A stretch of 19,812 nucleotides of DNA from Acidobacteriota bacterium (GTDB lineage: Bacteria; Acidobacteriota; Vicinamibacteria; Vicinamibacterales; Vicinamibacteraceae). The notes beneath the pieces were generated by a model, which saw only the letters and a list, made by a program, of their open reading frames with translations, made no database searches and was not told the origin of the DNA. The stretch lies in the NCBI GenBank assembly GCA_023429845.1, contig JAEZCY010000117.1, forward strand, positions 1-19,812, given 5' to 3'. This document shows positions 1 to 7,626 of this stretch, in pieces. The position numbers and the translations under genes are program-made. Each line of letters starts with the position of its first letter. Positions within the stretch are counted from its first letter, which is position 1.

Positions 1-123
1 GTCCGCGCACGTCGCGGCGTCCGCCGCGAGGAACGCGATGCCGTGCGTCACCGGGAACCACGCACCGTCGAGCAGGTACCGCTCGTCCGTCCGATCGACC
101 ATGGCGTCAGGGATCGAGTTCAT
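1..123 (-). CDS. Second copy of the putative immunity protein (partial, 3' end outside window)
   Basis: The reading frame begins at ATG 123 (MNSIPDAM...) or at the internal ATG 102 and is still open at base 1, so only the N-terminal 34-41 residues are visible. From the TDERYLL motif onward it closely matches the N-terminus of the complete gene at 209-997: 24 of 30 aligned residues are identical, including PVT, FLAADA and CAD. It is therefore a tandem paralogue lying downstream of the toxin and the first immunity gene on the same strand, separated from the latter by about 85 bp. Neither start has a convincing Shine-Dalgarno sequence. Tandem immunity copies are common next to polymorphic toxins; the immunity role is inferred from position only. 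Confidence 0.7.
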   Translation of the reverse strand, partial: MNSIPDAMVDRTDERYLLDGAWFPVTHGIAFLAADAATCAD

Positions 124-208
124 GACCGTGGCCCGATCAGCCGCAGTGCGCCGTGCGCGTCGCCAGCGACAGGCATGGCGGGCAAGGTCTCTGGTCCGCC
201 CCGCCCTT

Positions 209-997
209 TCAGGCATACGACGCCCCGGAGTCTGCCGCGTGCGCCTGGGCGAGCGTGCGGTCCCGGTTGCCGGGGACGCCACGCCCACCCACCTCCTCGA
301 CGAGCAGGCCCCAGCCGTCCGGGGCGTAGAAGCTCTCGTCATGCATGCGGATACCGAGCGAGTCCGCGATCCGCAGGAGAGACGCCCGCGAGAACCTGTC
401 CTGGGCGCGTCGAGCCGCGTGGTCCACGGGGTCGCGAAGCGGCCAGCCTTCCCCAGGCGCACTGAGCTCCCAGCGCCGGCCCGTGTCCGTCACCTGCACG
501 CTCACGCTCGAACCGCGCACCCCCCACGGCCCGTCCGGATCAGGGTCGTACACGGCGGCCGCGCGTGCCCCGTACCACCCGGTGTTCGTCCGCCGGTCGT
601 ACGTGTGCGGCGAGTCCACGAGGCCGACGGCGCGCATGCCGCCGGGCTGCGCGGCCATCCCCCACGCCTCGTTCATCGGCTCGCTGCCCCGCCACGAGTT
701 GTCCAGCATGGCCGTCCAGCGCGGATGTGCAGTCGGCAGCAGGAGGTAACGCGTCCGCACCGTCAGCTTCAACGGGAGCAGGGCGGCGAGCAGCTGCGGG
801 AGCGTCCCCTCGATGCGCCGTGTACGCAGGACACCACCGGAGCGGTCGGTCGTGGCCCGACCACGCCAGGCCACGAGCACGTCGGCGCACGACATGGCGT
901 CCGCCGCAAGGAACGTGATGCCCTTCGTCACGGGCAACCAGGCACCCTCGAGCAGGTACCGCTCGTCCGTTGACTCAGCCACGCCGGATCTTCTCAT
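209..997 (-). CDS. Putative immunity protein paired with the upstream secreted toxin (262 aa)
   Basis: I do not recognise the family with certainty. The start is fixed by an ATGA overlap: ATG 997-995 shares bases with the toxin stop TGA 996-994, the usual sign of translational coupling. The reading frame is open upstream of this, but a longer start would lie inside the toxin's toxic domain. The protein is soluble, with no signal peptide or membrane segment. It contains a hydrophobic strand-like stretch near residues 80-92 (RTRYLLLPTAHPRW) followed by a TAMLDNSWRGSEP segment, a layout I associate with uncharacterised proteins found beside toxins. Its place directly behind a gene ending in a polymorphic-toxin tail, and the presence of a second copy next to it, make cytoplasmic immunity to that toxin the most likely job. 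This is inference, not homology. Confidence 0.65.
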   Translation of the reverse strand: MRRSGVAESTDERYLLEGAWLPVTKGITFLAADAMSCADVLVAWRGRATTDRSGGVLRTRRIEGTLPQLLAALLPLKLTVRTRYLLLPTAHPRWTAMLDNSWRGSEPMNEAWGMAAQPGGMRAVGLVDSPHTYDRRTNTGWYGARAAAVYDPDPDGPWGVRGSSVSVQVTDTGRRWELSAPGEGWPLRDPVDHAARRAQDRFSRASLLRIADSLGIRMHDESFYAPDGWGLLVEEVGGRGVPGNRDRTLAQAHAADSGASYA

Positions 998-3900
998 TCG
1001 CACGCGCCGACGACGAGCAGGAGCAGCGTCGAACCGATCCTCGCCGACGGGTCGTTGGCACCAATTCGCGCCGCGTGCAGGTCTCCGCGCTTCGTCCTGC
1101 TCGGATCTCCGCAGAGCGGCTTGTCCCACTCGACGTAGTAGCGCTTGCCATCAAGGGTGTACTGCAGATCGGGCCGGTTCATCCCGACCTTCAACCCGTT
1201 CACGTCGGCCTGCCACTGGTTGATCCGAACGTCACTCACATTTCGCCCGGCCAGGTGCAGCCGGCGCAGCTCGTCGAGCATCTCCTGCAGCGCCCTGGCC
1301 TGCGCCGGATCCTTGCTGATCTTCGAGGTGGCAGGGCCACCCTTCCTGATGTCGTAGTTCGCCTCGGGTGCCTTCGTGCCACGCACAGCGATGTCCTGCG
1401 CGAGACGGCCGCGGGACCTCACTGCATCGAGGAGCTTGTCGGCCCACGTGCGAGGCAGGGCCTTGGCGACCACCTCGACCGCGGCACGCAGCGCCCGGCC
1501 GCTGCGCTCCGCGAACTTGACCGACGTGGCGACGGTCTTTGCCGCGTCACCTGCGTACGGGACGAGGCCGATCACGGAGATCAGCGCGGCTCCCCCGTCG
1601 AGCTTCGCGATGTTCGCGACGACGTCCCGCACGTCACCGATGACGAGGTAGCCGGATGCCAGCTGGCCTCCGAGGTAGAGCGGGCTGGAGGCGACGTCCA
1701 GGTTCACCCCGGCCCACGTCGCCGGCGCGCTGTCCCAGCCGTCCCCGAACCAGAAGCCGGACAGTGCCGCGTGCGCGTTGCCCAGCGCGTCGAAGTCGTA
1801 CCCGAACGGGTCGGTGCCGTTCGCCAGCTCGTCGCCGTCGAAGAAGAAGTCCGCGTCGGCGTTGAAGGCCAGCGGATCGAAGCCGAGACCGACCTCGTCA
1901 AGGTCGCCGATCGTGTCGGCGTCCGAGTCCTTGATCCGCGGGTGCGTCCCCAGGTCGAGCTCCTGCGCGTCACCCAGGCCGTCCCGGTCGGTGTCGGCGC
2001 GCGTCGGGTCGGAGAAGCCGTTGTAGTACTTGCCGTTGCCGAACGCGCCGTTCGTGCGGAAGAGGCCCGCCTCCTCGCCGTCGGACAGGCCGTCGCCGTC
2101 GGTGTCCGCGTTGCCGGGGTCCGTGCGGTACACACGCCCCGCACCGTCGCGCCACCCCCCGGTCTCGGCCGCGTCCGCGACGCCGTCGCCGTCGGAGTCG
2201 GGCGCCCCCAGATCACCGCCGACCCGCTGGAAGGCATCGACGAGGTCAGCCGCGGAGGCCGCCTGGAAGAACTTGCCGCCGGTCGCGCTCGCGATGCCGG
2301 TGAGCAGCGCGACGTCCACGGACGAGCCGAGGCCCACCGTGTAGATCGTCGTGCCCGACGCCACGGCCCGCTGCGTGAGGCTCGCGTTGTACGGCCCCTC
2401 GCCGTCGGTCAGGACCACGATCAGCCGACCCTGCCCGGGCAGGCCGTGAGCGTCGAGCTCGTCCAGCCCGCCGCGCACGGCCGCACCGATGTCCGTACCA
2501 CCGACGATCCCGACGCGGTCGAGCGCCGCCTTGACCGCCGCCTTGTCGGACGTGAGCGCGCGCAGCACGCGGGCGGACGTGTCGAACTCCAGCGCGGCCG
2601 CACGGTCGCCCTCGATCAGGCTGTCGACGAACGCCTTGGCAGCCTCACGCCGGATGCCCGTCGGGTCGTTCCACTCCATCGAACCCGACGCGTCCAGCAC
2701 CAGGGCCGCGTCGATCGTCTGACCGCCGGATCCCTCACGGGGCGTGACGATCTCGGCCGTCCACACCTGGCGCCACTGCGTGAGGTCCACGACGACGAAC
2801 GGGGAGAACTCGTCGGTCGTGACGGTCGCCGTCCCGGCCGCACGGTCGACGTGCTGGTCCGCAGGCATGTCGAACGTTCCGGTGTCGGCGTCGTAGTGGA
2901 GCACGCCGAGCTCGTGGTCAGCGGGGACGGACGTGGCGTCGAACCCGAAGGTCAGCGTCCCTGACTCGAGCGGCTGCGGAGCGTCGACGACGACCGTCGC
3001 GGACGCGATGCCCGGGACGTCCTCGAACAGCGACTCCTCCGCGACGCTCAGGTCGACCGCCAGCACGGCCGCGCCGGTTCCCGTCACCTCGATGGACGCG
3101 TCGCTCTCGGTGACCGTCCGGGTGAACGTCGCCTCGCCGTCCCGGATGCCGTCACCGTCGCTGTCGGCCAGCAGAGGGTCGGAGCCGAGCGCGACCTCGT
3201 CGCCGTCCGCGAGACCGTCCCCGTCGGTGTCCGCCGCCAGCGGGTCCGTGCCCCGGGCCACCTCGTCGCCGTCGTCGAGCCGGTCCCCGTCGGTGTCGGC
3301 ACGGAACGGCACCGTGCCACGCGCGAGCTCGTCGGAGTTCACCAGCCCGTCGCCGTCGGTGTCCTCGACGCCGTCCTGCAGACCGTCACTGTCGCTGTCG
3401 CCGGTCGTCGGGTCGGTGAGGGTGCGGATCTCGTCGATGTCACGGAGCCCGTCCCGGTCGGTGTCCGCCGAGAGCGGGTCGGTCCCGGCCGACACCTCAC
3501 GTTCGTCGGACAGGCCGTCCCCGTCGGAGTCGCCGTCCGACTCCGCCGGCCGGTCCGCGCTGTTGCGCTGGTCCTCGCAGGCGACGAACGTGTTGGCCCC
3601 CGACCGCCCGTCGCACACGTCCGTCCCGGAGCCTCCGTCGAGCCGGTCGTCACCCGGGCCGCCGTCGAGCGAGTCGTGACCCGTCCCGGCGAGGAGCACG
3701 TCGGTTCCGGGACCCGCGTCCAGCAGGTCGTTCCCGTTCCCTGCGTCGAGACGGTCGTCGCCGGCGCCGCCCCACAGCCGGTCGTGACCGTCCCCGCCGA
3801 CGAGCGTGTCGGAGCCGGCACCGCCCTCGATCAGGTCGTCCGCGCTGCCGCCCTCGAGCACGTCGTCGCCGTCACCGCCGGAGAGGCGATCTGCACCGGT

Positions 3901-4341
3901 GCCGCCCCGCAGGACGTCGTTCCCCGGCCCGCCGACCAGGGTGTCCGGCAGGTCTCCACCGTCGAGGACGTCGTCACCGTCGTCGCCCATCAGCACGTCC
4001 GTCGACGTGCCGCCCTCGAGGAGGTCGTCGCCGGCTCCACCGATGAGGCGGTCCTCCTGGTGGCCGCCGATCAGGATGTCGTCGCCGTCACCACCGATGA
4101 GCAGGTCGTTGCCGTTGCCTCCGTCGAGGCGGTCGTCGCCCTCCAGCCCGATCAGCGTGTCGTCGCCACCGAGTCCGCAGATCACGTCCGGACCGTCGGT
4201 GCCGGTGAGCACGTCCGGACCGTTCGTGCCGGTGACCGTGCACGCGGTGGCGCTCGCCGAAGGCGGTAGCACCATGCCTGCGATGACGACGGCGACGGAT
4301 GCGATACCGGCGGTGACCGCCCGGCGGAGAGTCGACGACAC
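994..4341 (-). CDS. Secreted multidomain RTX / TSP3 / vWA polymorphic toxin (1115 aa)
   Basis: The start is GTG 4341 with a good ribosome site (AAAGGGGA, 4355-4348, 6-nt spacing). Residues 1-32 form a Sec signal peptide (RR near the N-terminus, hydrophobic core, SASATA cleavage region). Residues about 37-245 are RTX-type calcium-binding nonapeptides (GGxGxDxLx). Residues 268-402 and 715-845 are thrombospondin-3-like repeats (DTDGDGLSDGDE type). Residues 543-705 are a von Willebrand A domain with the MIDAS motif DASGS (550-554), a threonine at about 616 and TDGEG at 645-649. Residues 898-945 are a hydrophobic pre-toxin-like segment (GLVPYAGDAAKTV). The last 115 residues end in RPDLQYTLDGKRYYVEWDK (1056-1074) and RIGANDPSA (1092-1100), which resembles C-terminal toxin tails of Rhs-type proteins and may be a PD-(D/E)xK-like nuclease. 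The immunity gene follows with ATGA overlap. The toxin activity is inferred; the domain calls are clear. Confidence 0.85.
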   Translation of the reverse strand: MSSTLRRAVTAGIASVAVVIAGMVLPPSASATACTVTGTNGPDVLTGTDGPDVICGLGGDDTLIGLEGDDRLDGGNGNDLLIGGDGDDILIGGHQEDRLIGGAGDDLLEGGTSTDVLMGDDGDDVLDGGDLPDTLVGGPGNDVLRGGTGADRLSGGDGDDVLEGGSADDLIEGGAGSDTLVGGDGHDRLWGGAGDDRLDAGNGNDLLDAGPGTDVLLAGTGHDSLDGGPGDDRLDGGSGTDVCDGRSGANTFVACEDQRNSADRPAESDGDSDGDGLSDEREVSAGTDPLSADTDRDGLRDIDEIRTLTDPTTGDSDSDGLQDGVEDTDGDGLVNSDELARGTVPFRADTDGDRLDDGDEVARGTDPLAADTDGDGLADGDEVALGSDPLLADSDGDGIRDGEATFTRTVTESDASIEVTGTGAAVLAVDLSVAEESLFEDVPGIASATVVVDAPQPLESGTLTFGFDATSVPADHELGVLHYDADTGTFDMPADQHVDRAAGTATVTTDEFSPFVVVDLTQWRQVWTAEIVTPREGSGGQTIDAALVLDASGSMEWNDPTGIRREAAKAFVDSLIEGDRAAALEFDTSARVLRALTSDKAAVKAALDRVGIVGGTDIGAAVRGGLDELDAHGLPGQGRLIVVLTDGEGPYNASLTQRAVASGTTIYTVGLGSSVDVALLTGIASATGGKFFQAASAADLVDAFQRVGGDLGAPDSDGDGVADAAETGGWRDGAGRVYRTDPGNADTDGDGLSDGEEAGLFRTNGAFGNGKYYNGFSDPTRADTDRDGLGDAQELDLGTHPRIKDSDADTIGDLDEVGLGFDPLAFNADADFFFDGDELANGTDPFGYDFDALGNAHAALSGFWFGDGWDSAPATWAGVNLDVASSPLYLGGQLASGYLVIGDVRDVVANIAKLDGGAALISVIGLVPYAGDAAKTVATSVKFAERSGRALRAAVEVVAKALPRTWADKLLDAVRSRGRLAQDIAVRGTKAPEANYDIRKGGPATSKISKDPAQARALQEMLDELRRLHLAGRNVSDVRINQWQADVNGLKVGMNRPDLQYTLDGKRYYVEWDKPLCGDPSRTKRGDLHAARIGANDPSARIGSTLLLLVVGACE

Positions 4342-4647
4342 GTGATGTCCCCTTTGGGCGCTCTGTGGCTAGGTGAGCGAGAACGTAGGGGTGCACGAGC
4401 GGCGATATCGGGGGATCGCGGCAATTCATCCGAACGGACGCGCTCCACCGCGCTCCGAGCGGAACCGAGTGCGGCGCCGTCGCGACGGGAGCTGCCCTTG
4501 AGCGACCCGCACGAGTCCCGCAGGCCTCCGAGTCCTCTCCAACTCGCGGCCGTCCTGACCGTGCGCCATGATCCGGGTGCTCTCGAATCACCCGAATCCC
4601 CCCAAGCCCTCCGGCACCCCCGCCGGACCCCTCCCCCAGGAGTGCTC
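4342..4647. other. Divergent intergenic region between toxin gene and small membrane protein gene
   Basis: About 306 bp without a supported gene. It holds the toxin ribosome site at the left end and the AGGAG ribosome site of the next gene (4638-4642) at the right end. A short hairpin (CGGGTG 4574-4579 with CACCCG 4589-4594, 9-nt loop) lies in the middle. I see no convincing -35/-10 pair for either gene, although divergent promoters must be here. Confidence 0.5.
4348..4355 (-). promoter_or_regulatory. Shine-Dalgarno site of the secreted toxin
   Basis: On the minus strand the sequence reads AAAGGGGA, followed six bases later by the GTG at 4341. It decides the start in favour of GTG, directly ahead of the signal peptide. 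Confidence 0.7.
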
Positions 4648-4857
4648 ATGCTTGCGCTCGTCGGTGCCGCGATCTTCGCCCTCGCCCTGCTCCTCGACCT
4701 TGTCGACGCGAACGTCGGGGACGCTCTGACCCCACAGACGCTGATGTTCGCCGGTCTGTTCTGCCTCGCGCTGCACCTGGGTGGCGTCGGCGGCGCGTCG
4801 CCGGTGAACGGCGGCTGGCGAGGGCGAGGGCGGGGGGCGAGCTACCGCCGACGGTAG
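4648..4857 (+). CDS. Small two-helix membrane protein (69 aa), function unknown
   Basis: The reading frame starts at ATG 4648 behind a good AGGAG site (4638-4642, 5-nt spacing), which argues for this start over longer in-frame versions. The protein has two hydrophobic segments, residues about 1-19 (LALVGAAIFALALLLDLV) and 31-46 (TLMFAGLFCLALHLGGV), joined by a short polar loop, and an Arg-rich tail (RGRGRGASYRRR) likely to stay in the cytoplasm. Short proteins of this build are frequent in Actinobacteria, but I know no function for them. It is transcribed divergently from the toxin and converges on the next gene. Confidence 0.65.
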   Translation: MLALVGAAIFALALLLDLVDANVGDALTPQTLMFAGLFCLALHLGGVGGASPVNGGWRGRGRGASYRRR

Positions 4858-4892
4858 GGCTCGTCCCCCGCTCCCACCCTCACGCCGGGACG

Positions 4893-4938
4893 CACAAGGA
4901 GGTCACGACGCGCTCCGCGAGCTCGTGGCCTCCTCGTG
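4893..4938. terminator. Long hairpin between convergent genes, likely bidirectional terminator
   Basis: The left arm 4893-4908 (CACAAGGAGGTCACGA) pairs with the right arm 4923-4938 (TCGTGGCCTCCTCGTG). There is one mismatch and one position that is a G-U pair in RNA. The loop can fold further (GCTC 4912-4915 with GAGC 4919-4922). It lies between the stop at 4857 and the convergent stop at 5018. There is no T-tract, which is common for terminators in high-GC actinobacteria. Confidence 0.6.
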
Positions 4939-5017
4939 CCCCTCGGGGAAGCCGCACGGGCAGCCGGTTCCCGCCTCGTGACCTGAGGACGAGACGTCGG
5001 CCCGCAGCTCAGCCGGG

Positions 5018-5617
5018 TCAGGCGCCGCGGGCGGGCGGCGGCTCGAAGACCACGCGATCCCGGTCGGGGTCGTAGCGCGGCGCGAGCACACCAGCCTCGT
5101 CCGAGAGGGGCTCCGCGCCCACCACGCTCAGACGGGTCCCGCGGACGAGGACCGCCTCGAGCGCCTCGACGTCGACGGGGGTCGCACCCTCCAGGGTGAT
5201 GTCGGTGTGCAGGCGGTGGATGGCGCCCGTGCCCCGGTCCACCAGCGCCCGCTCGAGCACCTGCGAGGCACGCGTACCGGCGACCGAGTCGCGGCGGTCG
5301 TGCACGATCCCCGTGGCGGCGGTGGCCGCCCGCGACACCCGGATGTTGAACGTCAGCTCGCTGATGCCGTCCGCCCAGCGGGAGTTCGAGGACCCGTAGC
5401 GGTGAGAGCCCCACTGGTCGGCAGGGATCGCCTCGGTGATCCAGGCGTCCACCTCGGGCCGGACGAGGTTGTCCCGTGCGGGGGGCTCGGCCCGGAACGC
5501 GGACACCGCGATGGTCGCGACCACGTCGGTGGGCGGGAACCGCACCGTCGTCGACCTGTAGTAGTTGTCGGAGTCGGTGACCCCGGCGAGCCAGACGGTC
5601 CACAGCACACGTGACAT
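5018..5617 (-). CDS. Uncharacterised protein (199 aa)
   Basis: I do not recognise this family. The start is ATG 5617 because an AGGGGG ribosome site (5628-5623) lies five bases upstream; an in-frame upstream start at 5653 lacks this support. The protein opens MSRVLWTVWLAGVTDSDNYY and looks soluble, with no signal peptide or transmembrane segment. It has alternating short hydrophobic strands and acidic stretches, and a Pro-rich tail. A beta-rich segment around residues 100-115 (ISELTFNIRVSRAAT) precedes a helix-like segment (RASQVLERALVDRG), then a TDITLEGATPVDVEALEAVL region. It lies downstream of the regulator pair on the same strand with a gap of about 160 bp, so it may be a separate unit. 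Confidence 0.65.
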   Translation of the reverse strand: MSRVLWTVWLAGVTDSDNYYRSTTVRFPPTDVVATIAVSAFRAEPPARDNLVRPEVDAWITEAIPADQWGSHRYGSSNSRWADGISELTFNIRVSRAATAATGIVHDRRDSVAGTRASQVLERALVDRGTGAIHRLHTDITLEGATPVDVEALEAVLVRGTRLSVVGAEPLSDEAGVLAPRYDPDRDRVVFEPPPARGA

Positions 5618-5713
5618 CGGTGCCCCCTGCGGCCGCTCTCGCGTGCCTTTCACGCGGGGGTCGGCCCTCCGCCAGGTCTAGCAGCGCGCGACGTCGGCCG
5701 CACCCGGGCGGCG

Positions 5714-5732
5714 GCGGACACAAGGGGTCCGC
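5714..5732 (-). terminator. Short GC hairpin downstream of the regulator operon
   Basis: GCGGAC (5714-5719) and GTCCGC (5727-5732) form a 6-bp stem with a 7-nt loop, about 50 bp past the stop of the small regulator. It may be a weak terminator for that operon; there is no T-tract. Confidence 0.3.
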
Positions 5733-5780
5733 TCAGAGGTGCAGTACGTCGCTCGGTCATGATGGCTCGGCAAGGTCCGG

Positions 5781-6047
5781 TCAGTGTGTGCGGCAGTCGG
5801 CCTCAGGCTCAGAAGCAGGTGTCGGAAGCACCTCGAGGACGTCACCGGGCTGGCACCGGAGGGCGTCACAGACCGCGGTCAGGGTGCTGAAGCGGATCGC
5901 TCTCGCTCGTCCGTTCTTGAGGACGGACAGGTTGGCGACGGTGATGCCGCTCAGCGCGGCCAGCTGGACGAGGGACATGCCCCGCGCCTCGAGCAGGGAC
6001 GCGAGGTGCGAGACCACTCGGTGCTGGCCGGCATCGTCGTCGCTCAC
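5781..6047 (-). CDS. Small Cro/CI-type HTH regulator, YozG-like (88 aa)
   Basis: The protein is essentially one helix-turn-helix domain. Residues 10-70 read as five helices, with the HTH core at about 25-45 (MSLVQLAALSGITVANLSVLKNG) and the family-typical AIRFSTLTAVCDALRCQPGDVLEV that follows. The start is GTG 6047, which overlaps the upstream gene's stop by GTGA (6047-6044). Small regulators of this kind are regularly encoded with a DUF2975 membrane protein, exactly as here. It probably binds DNA as a dimer and represses or tunes its own operon; the symmetric array at 6778-6827 is the obvious candidate target. Confidence 0.88.
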   Translation of the reverse strand: MSDDDAGQHRVVSHLASLLEARGMSLVQLAALSGITVANLSVLKNGRARAIRFSTLTAVCDALRCQPGDVLEVLPTPASEPEADCRTH

Positions 6048-6769
6048 ACCAGCCCCTCGGTGTCCGAGGTCAGCCGGGCGCCTCGCCGAGTGGCAGCCGC
6101 GAGCACAAGGAGCAGCAGGACGATGGGCAACGGCCACCACGTGACCACCAGCGACGGAGCGAGCCAGTCCGTCGGCATGTCGAACGAGCCCGTCGGCGAC
6201 CATCGTGGTGTGGCTTCGATGACCGCGATGATCCGGGACCCGGCGACGAAGTCTCCGACGGTCGCCAGGACCCAGGCGGCCAGGACGGCGGCCGCAGCCC
6301 ATCCCAGGCGACGCGCGTTCCCGGGAGCGAACGGGCGTCCTGACGCGGTGCTGCGCAGGGCGGGGATCAGGATCAGGCCGACAACGCCTCCGGCGATGAG
6401 GCCCGCCCACGAGTCCGCGGTGGCCAGCAGTGCGGTGACGGGATCGACCTCGGCGCCGGCGAGGAACCCACCGCCACGGCGAACAGGGAGCGGCTGACCT
6501 CCGGGCCATGTGTCGGCCGACGCCGCCGGCTCGCAGGAGGACCCGTCCATCGACCAGCCGTCGACGCACGGCCACGCCCCTTCCATGTACCCGACGGGTG
6601 CCGTGAGCTGAACCGGCGCCTCAGCGCTGGTGCCGCGGCCCAGCACCGCCATCCCGGCGTAGAACAGGCCGCTCGCGACGGCCAGGCAGGCGACGACGAC
6701 CATCAGGCCGACCAGGGACGCCGGACCTAGCGTGCGACCGAGCTTCGCACCCTGAACTGCTGTCGTCAT
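6044..6769 (-). CDS. DUF2975-type four-helix membrane protein (241 aa)
   Basis: There are four hydrophobic segments at residues about 18-43, 118-138, 155-178 and 203-227. The motif GRPFAPGNARRL (144-155) between helices 2 and 3 is characteristic of DUF2975 proteins. The loop between helices 1 and 2 is unusually long and carries two cysteines (C68 and C79) that could form an extracytoplasmic disulfide; typical family members have a shorter loop. The start is taken as ATG 6769; an in-frame start at 6841 would run through the operator-like array and is less likely. The HTH regulator follows with GTGA overlap. The family is thought to act with its regulator partner, but the molecular role is unknown. 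Confidence 0.8.
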   Translation of the reverse strand: MTTAVQGAKLGRTLGPASLVGLMVVVACLAVASGLFYAGMAVLGRGTSAEAPVQLTAPVGYMEGAWPCVDGWSMDGSSCEPAASADTWPGGQPLPVRRGGGFLAGAEVDPVTALLATADSWAGLIAGGVVGLILIPALRSTASGRPFAPGNARRLGWAAAAVLAAWVLATVGDFVAGSRIIAVIEATPRWSPTGSFDMPTDWLAPSLVVTWWPLPIVLLLLVLAAATRRGARLTSDTEGLV

Positions 6770-6777
6770 CGCCGTCT

Positions 6778-6827
6778 CATCTCGATCGTCGATATGCCGG
6801 TCGATGGACGTATCGACAATCGAGATG
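6778..6827. promoter_or_regulatory. Symmetric five-TCGA operator-like array upstream of the DUF2975/HTH operon
   Basis: A 17-bp inverted repeat with one mismatch (6778-6794 and 6811-6827, 16-bp spacer) begins 9 bp ahead of the ATG at 6769. TCGA tetramers start at 6782, 6789, 6801, 6813 and 6820, giving spacings 7, 12, 12, 7, exactly symmetric about 6802.5. On the minus strand a possible promoter (TTGTCG, 17-bp spacer, CATATC) overlaps both arms. This is a plausible autoregulatory site for the HTH protein encoded in the same operon. Confidence 0.6.
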
Positions 6828-7348
6828 CCGACATGAGCCACATCACCCGTTCGCCGGACGCGGGCCGGGATGCGGCCATCGGGCGCGCCGGATGTGAGGC
6901 GTGAGCCAGGGCCGCACCTTGGCGTCCGCCGTCGCGGCGCATGATCTCGTCCTCATGCTCGACCTGCTTGAGCCGGCTCGACCGCGCATCGTGGCGCGCG
7001 CGCATCTACTCCGACGCGAGGCCTCGCAGGTTCCCGGGATCCCGCTCAGGCGGGCGATCCCTCCCAGCCGTTGCCACGACGGCGGGCGGTTCCCGAACTC
7101 GGTGAGGCGCGGCTGTCGAGATGCGGGACAGACTGCTCGTCAGCAGGCGGCCCACTCTGAACTCCGGCGCCGAGAAGACGCACTCAGTCAAAGTACGGCG
7201 TCGTCGACGCATGACGACGGCCCACCTGCATCGCGGTGCGCCTCGCCGCTCACTCGAACCGACAACCGCGGTGGAACGTCTGAAGTGCGTGGCGCAACCA
7301 CTCGATGAACCACAACAGGGGCATCATTCGCTCAGCGTTGCCCTGCGC
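6828..7348. other. Intergenic stretch of about 520 bp without a supported gene
   Basis: It lies between the divergent DUF2975 operon and the Mrr-type nuclease gene. Open frames exist on both strands (for example 6901-7308 plus, 7006-7212 minus), but they are Arg/Pro/Ala-rich with no domain signature and no ribosome site that I trust. It may hold decayed sequence at the left boundary of the defence island. I see no RNA gene. Confidence 0.4.
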
Positions 7349-7354
7349 GATACT
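7349..7354 (+). promoter_or_regulatory. Probable -10 element for a leaderless transcript
   Basis: GATACT lies five bases before ATG 7360, and no Shine-Dalgarno site precedes that ATG. This TAnnnT-plus-short-gap layout is typical of leaderless actinobacterial mRNAs. There is no good -35 match, which is also usual for such promoters. Confidence 0.45.
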
Positions 7355-7359
7355 TGCGT

Positions 7360-7626
7360 ATGCCCAACCCGTTGGACCTTGACGCTCGCACTGCGTGGGC
7401 GCACCACAACTACCGCACGGCTGGGCACCGAGAAGTTCCGGAAGCCGCTGTGACCGCGCTACTTGCCGCGTTAGACACTCACGAGCACGCCGAGGTCATC
7501 GTGCCGGCTGCCGGAGGCTACCTGCCCGGGTACGACTTCAACCCTAGCGACCCTTACGAGGGTGGGTGTGAGCAGACTGCTATCGGACGATCACCCGGTG
7601 GCTGTGTAGCAGTCCGGACGGCGTGA
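7360..7626 (+). CDS. Small protein (88 aa), likely the N-terminal part of a frameshifted Mrr-type nuclease
   Basis: It opens MPNPLDLDARTAWAHHNYRT and looks soluble. The region up to GGYLPGYDFNPSDPYEGG (about residue 70) has well-formed protein character, after which the composition degrades (SPGGCVAVRTA). The stop TGA 7624-7626 overlaps GTG 7623 of the next frame, so it can be read as a coupled gene pair. However, the other frame already carries protein-like sequence upstream of 7623 (DCYRTITRWLCSSPDG, from 7575), with only a TGA at 7569-7571 before it. That fits a single-base deletion near 7565-7575 in one original gene of about 407 residues. The promoter looks leaderless. Confidence 0.5.
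   Translation: MPNPLDLDARTAWAHHNYRTAGHREVPEAAVTALLAALDTHEHAEVIVPAAGGYLPGYDFNPSDPYEGGCEQTAIGRSPGGCVAVRTA

Noticed and set aside
970..2964. Long open frame of 664 codons on the plus strand opposite the toxin gene
   Set aside because: It mirrors the repeat-rich, GC-biased toxin gene, has no domain signature and is Arg/Val/Asp-rich in the way antisense frames are.
3080..4260. Repetitive DNA that could be taken for a CRISPR or tandem repeat array
   Set aside because: The periodicity follows the coding repeats (RTX nonapeptides and TSP3-like units); there are no unique spacers between identical repeats.
7006..7212. A 68-aa minus-strand frame in the 6.8-7.35 kb gap
   Set aside because: Arg-rich, no ribosome site and no recognisable domain.
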